A stretch of DNA of 64,000 nt from an uncultured Christensenella sp. (GTDB lineage: Bacteria > Bacillota > Clostridia > Christensenellales > Pumilibacteraceae): contig CAJTNI010000010.1 in assembly GCA_910577945.1 (NCBI GenBank), forward strand, positions 4,191 through 68,190, read 5' to 3'. Positions within the stretch are counted from its first letter, which is position 1. Each line of letters begins with the position of its first letter. Below the pieces are notes generated by a model. That model ran no database searches and was not told the DNA's origin. It was given only the letters and a program-made list of their open reading frames with translations. The position numbers were made by a program, and so were the translations under genes. Shown one piece after another: positions 32,137 to 40,900 of this stretch.

Positions 32137-33543
32137 TTATGCGCCGCCGTCGGCGACGCGCGTAATATGCAATATTTCCGCTCCGAAATCTCCCGAGATT
32201 TTCGGGCGTATACCGCCGTACATAAGCTCCGCGCCGCCGTAAACCGCGCCGTCGCGCTCCGCTATCGAGTACCTTGCGTCCGCATCAAGCCCGCAAAGCC
32301 GCAGCTTGCGCACGGGCATGTTGCACTGTCCCAGCCCGCCGACGTACACGACGTACGCCGCCGACCCGTCGGCTGCCGTCACCTGCTCGCAAAACGCGCC
32401 GTCCTCGAACGGGCTGCTCAGCCTGTAAAGCTCGCCCGTCAAAATCAGCGGCGCGTCGACCTTGTACGCTTCCGCCTGCGCCTTAATTTGCGCGCGCTCG
32501 TCCGCGCCGAGCGACGCCGCATTGAGCTCGTACCCGAGACAGCCGAGCGACGCGACCGCGCCGCGCGTCGCCAACGGCGTATGCCTGCCCGTTTGGTGAT
32601 TGGGGCATACGGATACGTGGTTGGACAGCGTTTGCTGCGGATAGCACAAGGACAAGCCGTATTGAATTTTGGTGCGTTCGTGCGCGTCCGAATCGTCGCT
32701 CGACCAAATCATAGGACTGTAATACAGTATGGCGGGGTCGAACCGTCCGCCGCCCGAGCAACAGCCCTCGATAAGAATATGCGGGAACGTCGCCGTAATA
32801 CGCTCGTACAGCGAGTACACGCCCTTTACGTAGCCTATGTACTTCTTTGCGTCGTCCACGTCGGACAGCGGTCTGTTCATGTCCCACTTGACGTACGATA
32901 TATCGTACTCGGACAAAATTTTCCGCATTGCCTCGTAGATAAAGTCTACCACATCCTTTCGTGAAAAGTCAAGCACAAACTGATTACGCATTTGAACGCC
33001 CGTCCGCCCGCGCGTGGCGAGCGCAAACTCGGGGTGCGCACGGTACAGCTCGCTGTCGGGACTGATTGCCTCGGGCTCGAACCAAATACCGAATTTCATT
33101 CCGTTCGCCTTGCAGCAATCTATAACGGGTTTCAAGCCGTCGGGCAGCTTGCGCGCGTCCACCGTCCAATCGCCGAGCGAGCTGTCGTCGCGGTCGCGGC
33201 GCCCGAACCAGCCGTCGTCGAGCACGACGGTGTCTATACCCAAGCCCGCCGCGCCGACGATAAAGCTTTTAAGCTTTTGCTCGTCGAAATCGAAATACAT
33301 GCTCTCCCAGCTGTTGATAACGACGGGGCGCGGCTTGTCCGCGAACCTCGGGTTAATCAAATGCTTGCGGTAAAGCGCGTGGAACTTGCGGCTCATTCCG
33401 CCGATTCCGCAATCGGAATACACACAAACCGCCTCCGGCGTAACAAAGCTCTCGCGCGGCGCAAGCGTAACGCCGCCGTAAAGCTCCGCGTCCGCCGCAC
33501 GCGCACCTGCGATACGCCTGCGGCAACATGTCAACGTTAACAT
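32137..33543 (-). CDS. GH36 alpha-galactosidase lacking its N-terminal beta-domain (5'-truncated)
   Basis: 468 residues; GH36 alpha-galactosidases are usually about 720-740. The match begins near residue 20 with ELYGGVTLAPRESFVTPEAV, the end of the N-terminal beta-supersandwich, so about 270 residues are missing. The catalytic barrel is intact: SWESMYFDFDEQKL, VLDDGWFGRRDRDD, the nucleophile D221 in YVKWDMNRPLSD, CCSGGGRFDP and the acid/base in IWSSDDSDAHER. The C-terminal beta-domain is also present. The first 16 bases of the frame are a LacI-type operator, so the only available ATG lies inside it, and the first 17 residues (LTLTCCRRRIAG...) have no homology to the family. This looks like a deletion that joined the operator region to mid-gene. 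Whether a folded enzyme is made is doubtful, because the missing domain normally packs on the active site and helps form oligomers. Confidence 0.85.
   Translation of the reverse strand: MLTLTCCRRRIAGARAADAELYGGVTLAPRESFVTPEAVCVYSDCGIGGMSRKFHALYRKHLINPRFADKPRPVVINSWESMYFDFDEQKLKSFIVGAAGLGIDTVVLDDGWFGRRDRDDSSLGDWTVDARKLPDGLKPVIDCCKANGMKFGIWFEPEAISPDSELYRAHPEFALATRGRTGVQMRNQFVLDFSRKDVVDFIYEAMRKILSEYDISYVKWDMNRPLSDVDDAKKYIGYVKGVYSLYERITATFPHILIEGCCSGGGRFDPAILYYSPMIWSSDDSDAHERTKIQYGLSLCYPQQTLSNHVSVCPNHQTGRHTPLATRGAVASLGCLGYELNAASLGADERAQIKAQAEAYKVDAPLILTGELYRLSSPFEDGAFCEQVTAADGSAAYVVYVGGLGQCNMPVRKLRLCGLDADARYSIAERDGAVYGGAELMYGGIRPKISGDFGAEILHITRVADGGA
33528..33543. promoter_or_regulatory. LacI-type operator 1, overlapping the GH36 start codon
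   Basis: ATGTCAACGTTAACAT on the plus strand: a 16-bp near-perfect palindrome with central CG, the normal form of a LacI-family site. Two relatives lie in front of the lacI-like gene. Confidence 0.75.
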
Positions 33544-33629
33544 ATTTTTAAAAAATCCTTGGCTGCCGTTTACTCGATTGCCCGCTCGGGGCGCGATTGA
33601 GCTTGTCGACCCGCAGTACGAACGGCGCG

Positions 33630-34439
33630 CTACGCCGTTTCGCCGTCGTGGAGCTTTACCTCGAACGTGTTCGCTATACGCCCGTCGCTCTCGCCCTCCA
33701 CCTTGGCGAGCAGCGCGCTTACTACCGATTGCACGTATTCGGGCTTATCCACGCCTATCGTAGTAAGGTCTATGGGCATGGAAATATCCGCCTGAATATT
33801 GTCGTACCCCACTATCTTTACGCTCGCCTGCATGGCGTTGACCGTTTTGATAGCGTCGTACGCCATCATGTCGCTGAAACAAAACAGTCCGTCGGGCAAC
33901 TGCCCCGCGGCGGCGCGCTCGGCGAGCGCGGACTTTATTCCGTAGGTAACGTCGATAATTTCGGCGGTATACCCGTCTTTGGCGAGCCGCTCGGAAAAGC
34001 CCTTAAACCTGTCCTGCACGCAGGTCATGCCGAACGCATAAGCGAGATACGCAAAGCTTTTGCACCCGCTCGCAACGAGCCGCTCAGCCGCGAGCGCGCC
34101 GCCCATTACGTCGTCCGTCGTGATGTAATCGAGCGAAGCGAGCTCGGTGCGCCTGCCCAAAATCATGAGCGGCACGCCCATGTCGCTGACTATACCGTCG
34201 AGCGACGGCTCGGGTTCGAGAAAGCTGATAACCGCCGACGCACCCAGCGACAGCGCCTCGCGATATACCGACTCGTTGATTGTGTGCGAGTTGACGAAAA
34301 TGGTTTGCGCAGCGTCGAGCACGCGCGCCCGCGTATCCGCCGACACGTAGCCCTTGCCTCTGAAAACGCGCGACACGGTCTGCGGCGTAACGCCTATCGC
34401 CATCGCGACGTCCTTGATTGTCACCCTTCTTGCGTCCAT
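33630..34439 (-). CDS. LacI-family regulator with internal deletion (hinge and first part of sensor domain missing)
   Basis: 269 residues; the family norm is 330-345. The N-terminal DNA-binding domain is normal (VTIKDVAMAIGVTPQTVSRV...YVSADTRARVLDAAQ). The C-terminal sensor is recognisable from AVISFLEPEP onward (GVPLMILGRR, YITTDDVMGGALAAERLV, GLFCFSDMMAYDAIK, VKIVGYDN). Between them about 50 residues are absent: the hinge helix (usually GYxPNxxARxL) and the first strand-helix-strand of the sensor domain. The frame stays open, so it is either an in-frame deletion or a strange natural variant. The hinge is needed for normal operator binding. GAGGGG lies before the ATG at 34439. It heads the operon with the truncated alpha-galactosidase and GH2. 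Confidence 0.85.
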   Translation of the reverse strand: MDARRVTIKDVAMAIGVTPQTVSRVFRGKGYVSADTRARVLDAAQTIFVNSHTINESVYREALSLGASAVISFLEPEPSLDGIVSDMGVPLMILGRRTELASLDYITTDDVMGGALAAERLVASGCKSFAYLAYAFGMTCVQDRFKGFSERLAKDGYTAEIIDVTYGIKSALAERAAAGQLPDGLFCFSDMMAYDAIKTVNAMQASVKIVGYDNIQADISMPIDLTTIGVDKPEYVQSVVSALLAKVEGESDGRIANTFEVKLHDGETA

Positions 34440-34452
34440 ATCCCCTCGTTGA

Positions 34453-34468
34453 ACGTTAACGTTAACAT
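34453..34468. promoter_or_regulatory. LacI-type operator 2
   Basis: ACGTTAACGTTAACAT, centred on CG, 15 of 16 positions shared with the consensus ATGTKAACGTTAACAT. It lies just upstream of the regulator's start codon. Confidence 0.7.
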
Positions 34469-34508
34469 ATGTTCCGCCTCTCTATGCCTCAAATTTCGTT
34501 CTCCGCAT

Positions 34509-34524
34509 ATGTGAACGTTAACAT
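34509..34524. promoter_or_regulatory. LacI-type operator 3
   Basis: ATGTGAACGTTAACAT, a near-perfect palindrome. Its centre is 56 bp from operator 2, so looping or cooperative binding is possible. I could not place a good -35/-10 pair around it. Confidence 0.7.
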
Positions 34525-34594
34525 AACGGGCGGGCTTGCAACACGTTATCGACCTTGCCGCATTGCGTACACGACGGGCGCTGCGCGCGCAAAA

Positions 34595-34634
34595 GCTTAA
34601 CGCCCCTCGCCTGTTCCGACGAAGGGCGCTAAGC
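34595..34634 (-). terminator. Rho-independent terminator of the GH31-Ig lipoprotein operon
   Basis: A 15-bp minus-strand stem (GCTTAGCGCCCTTCG / CGAGGGGCGTTAAGC, two G-T pairs) followed by TTTTGCG, 26 bp after the stop of the large lipoprotein. Confidence 0.8.
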
Positions 34635-34660
34635 GCGTTATTTTGTTTTTTGCGTTCGGA

Positions 34661-37600
34661 CTAGCCGCCCACCGCAATCGCCGCAATGCCTACGTTTGCG
34701 CCGTCGTTGGCTTTGAGCACGCTCACTGTGATTTCCTCCTCCGCGCTCGCCGAGATATCGAGAGTGACCTTGTACGCCACGCTTTGGTCGCGACGCCAAT
34801 CTGTTAACTGCTTCCACACCAATATATTGCCCTTGGAATCGTAAGCGGTTATCGCGTACGCCGCGCTGAAAGAGGTTGCGTATACGGTTATCGTTTTTAC
34901 GCTAGCGCTTACCTTGACTTTTACGTCGGCGCGTTGTTCGGCAACGATAAAGTTGTTATGCCCCGCGCCGACAGCCAAGTCGCCGTCCTTGCAGTCGCCC
35001 GAATTAACTTCGCCGTCGCCGTCGTCCCAGGTGATTGCGGCGCGATAATCCCAGCCCACGTCGCCGTTTATGCCCGCAGTATCGCCGATATAGTCGGCGT
35101 TCGTTTTGCTCACGCTGCGCGTTTCGGAATCGCCCTTGGGCTGAACGTTGTACGCCGTCCAATCGAGCGTACCCGTTTCGGAGAGGTTGACGGCGGAAAC
35201 GTTCGCGCCCTGCAATTCCTCGGTAAGCTCGGCGTTTACGGTCGCGGTCGTCGTCGCCGTATCGACGAGCTCTATGCTCTTGTCCACCACCGACATACCC
35301 ATAAGCCGGCAATTATCGCCTTCCTCGGCGTTGATTGCGACGGTGAGCACGGCAGACTCGACGGTCGTGATATCGAAGGTGACAAGCGTCGCCGCGCCGC
35401 CCGCCGTTTTGGGCGTAACGTATGACGCAAGCTCTTTCTCGCCGTTAGACAGCGAAGTCTTGTTGACGGTGTTTTCCCATGCGCCCGTGTATACGCGAAT
35501 TTGGTGATTGCCCGCGGGCACAGTCACGTCGAACGTAAAATGCGTACCCTTGCTGTATTTTCTGTACGCCGCGTCGTCGAACGAATCGCGCTTGGGCGAG
35601 CCGCCCGTAAAGTTGATAAACGCGCCGTACCCGTTGGTTTCGCCCGAAATGCCATGGAGCGAGCCGTCAATGATTTCGGTCTTACCCGTAGGCGCGGTTA
35701 TTTCGTTGAACAGGTAGTATTCCCAATAAATAACGTTGTTTGCGTTGAAGTCTACGTACTTCCCCTTGAAACTTTCGCCCGCAGCCGTAGCCGCGACGCT
35801 GTCCTCGACGGTCACGTTTACCGTGAGAACCGTGCCGCCGACGGTTACGTCCACCGTCGTCGCGCCCGCCGCGACCGCGGTGATTTTGCCGTTGTCGTCA
35901 ACGGTGACTACCGCCGTATCGTTGCTCGCGTATTCGATGCGCTCGGTCGAGCCGACCGGCTCGGACGCGACGGCTATATCATGCGTTTGTCCGACGAGCA
36001 TGGAAACGTTGCTTTGCACGAGGCTGTACTCGTATCCGACGTTGACCTCGAAACGACGCGCTCTGCCGTTTATCGAAACCGTTATTACGGCTTTGCCCGA
36101 CGCGACTGCCGTGACCGTGCCGTCCGCGCTCACCGTCGCGACGCTCTCGTCGGACGACTCAAAGGTCACGCCGCCCGTCGCTTGCTCGCCGTTTACGAGC
36201 GCGGTTATCTTTTCGCTCTCGCCCACCAACAGCCGCGCGCCGTAATTATTCAGTCTGTACGTATCGCCCGTAACGCGCGCCGCGCAGAACGATATAAATC
36301 CGTTTTCCTTAGCGTCGGTCACGGTGAACCGCACCGTAAGCGTCGTTGCGTCCTTGACGTTCACAGAAATTCGCGCGACGTCCGATTTGTGCATGCCGTG
36401 CTCGAACTCGGCTCCGCCGTAAAGCGTATCGCCGATACCGACGGTCATGCGCGCGCTCATTTCGTGCCCCCCCGTATAAATCTCTATTACGGACGCGCCG
36501 GGGAAAACCTTAATATCGAAGGCGTAAACCGTGTTTATAATATCAAGCCCGTTGACGCCGTGATTTTGCGAATAGTACGATTTCGTGCCGTTTTCGCTCC
36601 AACCGCCGTCGCCGCCGTTTTGGGTGTCCTTGTTGCACAAGCCGCACGAGCAAGTCGCCGCCGACGCGCCGCCGTGCCACGCCAGCCACGCTTTGTAATC
36701 GCCGAGATAATGAACCTCATTGCCGACGCGCGGGAAGCTATGCGAGATTATATCTTCGTCCGCAGTGTCGTACCGCTTGTGATTGACCTCGTTCCAGGCT
36801 ATGTACTGCTCCCAATACTCCGCGCCGTCGGTAATATCTATGGGGTTGTCCTTGTCCGACGCAAGCTCGGTTATCTCAACCTCGCCGACGTACACGTCCG
36901 CCACAGTTATTTCGCAAACGTATTCCGCGCCGTCCACCGTGACGGTAACTACCGCCGCGCCGTTTTCGAGCGCGGTGACAACGCCGTCCTCGGAGACCCG
37001 CGCCGCGTTCGCGCCGTCTGTCACTTCGTATTCGATTTCCACGTCCGCCTGCGGCGCAATCGTGACGACTATGCGCGCGGTGTCGCCGCAGTGCATTATC
37101 AGCTTATCGGTCACTTGCACGTTCGGCTTGACGGTGACGACGCACTCGCCCACGGCTTTGCCGCCGTCCTTGATGACTACCGTCGCGCTGCCCACGCCCA
37201 GCGTGGTTATTTTGCCGTCCGCATCGACGGAAATCGCATCGCCGCTCACCTCGTACGCGTACGCCGTTTCTTTATCGGGCGTAACGCTCACCGCTATGCT
37301 TGCGGTTTCGTCGCCGAACGCGACAGTGAGCGTTTTTTCGTACTCGTATTCGTACGGCAGCACCGTTATCGCGCATTCGAGCGTTTTCCCGTCGACCTTT
37401 GCGGACACCTTCGCCGTGCCGTCCGCGACCGCCTTTACCAGCCCGTCGGCGACCGTCGCCACCTGCGGGTCCGAGCTTTCCCAAGTTATTTCGCCCAAAG
37501 CCTTTTCGGGCTCGACCGATACGGCGAGCCGCAGCGTATCGCCTATTCGCATCGACTTTTCGGTTACGTTGAGCGAATACGTATACTCGGCGGGAACGGA

Positions 37601-37927
37601 CACGGCGCACGTAAGCTCCGCGTCGTCGACAACCGCCGTAACCGTCGCGCTGCCGTATCCCACCGCTTCTATACGCCCGTCGTCCACAGTTACGCACGCC
37701 GAGTCCGAAGTAAACCACTCCACTGCGACGCCGTCCGCGGGCGCAGGCGTTACGGCGAGCGTATCGCTCGCTCCGAGCGCCAACGTGACCTCCGTCTTAT
37801 TGAGCGTGTACGTCGGCTTTTCGGGCGGCGCGGGCGGATTTTCTTCCGTCCTTCCGCACGCCGCGATAACCAACGCCGCCGCAAGGGCGACTATAAGCGA
37901 CAATACAGTCAAAAATCTTTTTCTCAT
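34661..37927 (-). CDS. Large lipoprotein with six Ig-like (Big2) domains and three unknown modules
   Basis: 1088 residues. Signal peptide with IAACGR (lipidated Cys24), then Pro-rich tether. Four bacterial Ig-like (Big2) domains follow at about 38-111, 115-190, 195-266 and 270-343 (typical ITWESSDPQVATVADGLVKA). A module with many aromatic residues comes at about 363-552 (YWEQYIAWNEV...VIEIYTGG...FISFCAARV), two more Big2 domains at 555-708, and two further related modules at about 715-882 and 905-1088. Related modules end the neighbouring GH31 protein. No catalytic domain is recognised. The Ig domains are spacers that hold the modules away from the cell surface, and the modules are likely to bind glycan. 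It starts 40 bp after the GH31 gene and shares its transcript. Confidence 0.75.
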   Translation of the reverse strand: MRKRFLTVLSLIVALAAALVIAACGRTEENPPAPPEKPTYTLNKTEVTLALGASDTLAVTPAPADGVAVEWFTSDSACVTVDDGRIEAVGYGSATVTAVVDDAELTCAVSVPAEYTYSLNVTEKSMRIGDTLRLAVSVEPEKALGEITWESSDPQVATVADGLVKAVADGTAKVSAKVDGKTLECAITVLPYEYEYEKTLTVAFGDETASIAVSVTPDKETAYAYEVSGDAISVDADGKITTLGVGSATVVIKDGGKAVGECVVTVKPNVQVTDKLIMHCGDTARIVVTIAPQADVEIEYEVTDGANAARVSEDGVVTALENGAAVVTVTVDGAEYVCEITVADVYVGEVEITELASDKDNPIDITDGAEYWEQYIAWNEVNHKRYDTADEDIISHSFPRVGNEVHYLGDYKAWLAWHGGASAATCSCGLCNKDTQNGGDGGWSENGTKSYYSQNHGVNGLDIINTVYAFDIKVFPGASVIEIYTGGHEMSARMTVGIGDTLYGGAEFEHGMHKSDVARISVNVKDATTLTVRFTVTDAKENGFISFCAARVTGDTYRLNNYGARLLVGESEKITALVNGEQATGGVTFESSDESVATVSADGTVTAVASGKAVITVSINGRARRFEVNVGYEYSLVQSNVSMLVGQTHDIAVASEPVGSTERIEYASNDTAVVTVDDNGKITAVAAGATTVDVTVGGTVLTVNVTVEDSVAATAAGESFKGKYVDFNANNVIYWEYYLFNEITAPTGKTEIIDGSLHGISGETNGYGAFINFTGGSPKRDSFDDAAYRKYSKGTHFTFDVTVPAGNHQIRVYTGAWENTVNKTSLSNGEKELASYVTPKTAGGAATLVTFDITTVESAVLTVAINAEEGDNCRLMGMSVVDKSIELVDTATTTATVNAELTEELQGANVSAVNLSETGTLDWTAYNVQPKGDSETRSVSKTNADYIGDTAGINGDVGWDYRAAITWDDGDGEVNSGDCKDGDLAVGAGHNNFIVAEQRADVKVKVSASVKTITVYATSFSAAYAITAYDSKGNILVWKQLTDWRRDQSVAYKVTLDISASAEEEITVSVLKANDGANVGIAAIAVGG

Positions 37928-37967
37928 TCCGTTTTCCTCCGAAATATCAAATTACCGTGTCCGCGCG

Positions 37968-40900
37968 TTAAGCCCGCGCCAAAACCGCCACCGCAGCGAG
38001 CGACACGTTGTCGCCTCCCGAGGACGCAACGGTTATCGTCACCGACGTATCCTTGTCCGAGTTGATTTCTATTTCCACCATTCTGTTTACCGCCGCACCC
38101 GAGGAAACGAACCTCGCGCCCGAGGCGACGAGCTTGCCGCTCCTGTCGTACACGTTGACGGTGCAATCCGAATTGTACGCGCCCGCGTACAGCCTTACGA
38201 CAGTTTTTCCCGCCGCGACGCGCAGCGGAACGGTTATGCTGCCCGGCGTGCACGTGCCCTTGGTCGTGCCGTTTTCCATCGGCCTGATATCGCCGTCCGA
38301 CCACGAAATCACCGACTGATAATCGACGAACTCGCGACCGCTCTCGAACCCGACAGAGCCGATTATATCCGCGCCGACCTTGCTCACCTGCGTGCCCGCG
38401 CCCGAGAAAGCCGCCCAATCGGCAACGGTCGCGTCCGACAAATCGACGCTTGCCGCGGGCTGAACGGGAGTTGCGATAACCGCGCCCACCGTCGCCGATT
38501 CGTAAACGACCTTATCCGCCGCCTTGTCCGCAACGTACACCGCCGAAATCGCAATGCGCGAATGAGTTTCCAGCTTTTTGGGCACGCTCGACACCACCGA
38601 GTACGTAACGTACAGCGTCGAGCTTTCCGCGCCGTCGCATTCTATAATAATGCGCTTGGCGAACTTGCCCTTCAAATCGCCGAACGTGACGGTCCTTACG
38701 TTGCCCGCGCGGTCGCGCACTGTCGCCTTGGCGGTGCACATATATCCCGATAGGTGCAACACGTATACCGCCTTGCCCGCCACAGTGTCTATCGTCAGGT
38801 CGAGACTCTTTTCGGACGCCAGCCCGTTCTTTTCGTCGAACGCGCTCGGCTTGATATCGCCGTCCTTCCACAAAACGTCTGTGGTAAGCCCGCCGAGCAA
38901 GCTCATATAGCTGTACGACGAAACCTCACCCACAAGCCCCGCGCCGCCGCTCTTGCGCACGGCGTTGCCCGACGAATCGGTGCCGAAATACGCCCAATCG
39001 TACTTGCCCGCTGCTGTCAAATCGAGCACGTCGCCCGCGTCGTCCGTCGCGACGTCAAAGTCGAGCGCCGTCCTGTCGTATGCGGGCGCGGTCGGGTCTA
39101 TAAGCTCGTTTTCGAGCTTATATTCTATTACGCATTCCTCGTCTACGGCGCAAGTAAACGTAAACGTATAGATACGCGAGTCGGGCGCGCCGCCGTCGTA
39201 CGCGAACGGAATCGCATCGCCGTCCTTGGCAATCGACTTGGCGCTTACGAGCTTGCCGTTGACCCGCACGCTTTTGAGCGCGCCCGTTTCTATCGGCGCG
39301 TGCAGCCGCACCGTCCACTCGCGGGAGGAAAACGCCTTGTCGCCGTCGAAGCTTCCGTCCGCCTTGCCTATCGTAATCTTATGCGTGCCGCCGTACGAGT
39401 CGAACGAGCTGACGATGCTCGTCTTTCTGTAATGCCCGTCCTTATACGCCTGCGACGTGGTGTCGTCCTCGTAGAGCGTGGTGCGCCGTTCCGTCTTGCC
39501 CGGATACACGTCGAGCGCGAGCTTCGACCAATCCTTTTCGCTCGTGTTTTGCATGTCGCGCGCCAGCGCAAGCGCCGCGCCCTCGCGCACGAATATGGGC
39601 GAGGTCATGAGCGTGTGCTCGACCGTTATCGTTTGCGGACCGGCATACCTCTTGCCCGTCCAAGCGTCAATCCACACGCCGTCGGGGATAAACACCGTAC
39701 GGCGCACAAGCCCCTTTTCGCTCTCCTCGCTCTCCGTATAATACATGTACACGTGCGCGTTGCCGCCGAACTCGGCGTAACGCACCTCTATATCGTGCTC
39801 GCTGCCCGCGGCGTACACGGGCGTGCGCAGCAGTTTGTCGTAGACGTCCGCGCCGTCGATTACCTTGACGCCGTCGATATACACGACCACGCTGTCGTCG
39901 GCGTAAAACGAGAGCGCGGACGCTTTTTCGCCTATGCGTATCTTGCCCTTCCACTTAATCGAAAACTCGTCGACACCCACGCCGTTTGGCCCGCCCGAGC
40001 CCCAATCGAAATTTATGTTTTTGTCTACTGAACGGCGCACGGGAGTGCCCGAAAAATTGCGGTTGTTGTAATACTCGGCGGCAAGACCCGATTTGCGCGT
40101 ACTTCCGTCCGTGCACGACAGCCACGCCTCGGGCACGGGCTGCATGAGCTCCGATTCGGAAAGCGGCGCAATCAGAATATCCTCGCCCAACAGATATTGG
40201 TCGTTGCGGCTCGCCTCGACGTACTTGGGATATTCGATATCCAGCCTGCGCATAATCGGCAAGCCCGTGTCGTAGTTTTCACGAGCGAGGTTGTAAAACA
40301 GCGGCAGCAGCCTGTATCGCATGCCCACGTAGTTCTTCGTCACCTGCTCCGCGGTCTCGCCGAACAACCACGGCATGCGCCCCTCGTCGCCTATCACGCT
40401 CGCGTTGGTGCAGTGGACGCGGCATATAGTCGACAGCGCGCCGTACTGCATCCACCGCACGTACATGTCGTCGGTTACGTGCGCGGTGTGCCCGCCTATG
40501 TCCGAGCTCATGTACGGCAAACCGACCTCCGCGCCGCCGAATATCGACGCGTATATCTCCTGCCCGAGCGCGTTGGAATCCGCGCCGATATCGCCCGTCC
40601 ACTGAATGGAATAGCGGTGCGCGGAAATGTCGCTCGCGTACAGCCACTTGCCGTGCAAGCACCCGTCCACGTTGCCCATGATGAGCGCGCGCTCGGCGTA
40701 CTCGTCCACGTCCGCAATGCTGTGCAAATACTCGTCGGTTATGAATTGATAGGCGTACATGCCGAACGCGTACACCGACACGTCGGGGTCGCACGATTCG
40801 AGCGAAACGCTCCAATTCCTGTCGTACCACCAATAATCGAGCCCGAGCGAAAGTATCATTGTCAGCTTGTCGTTGCGGTAATTGACCTCGTCCGACTCCA

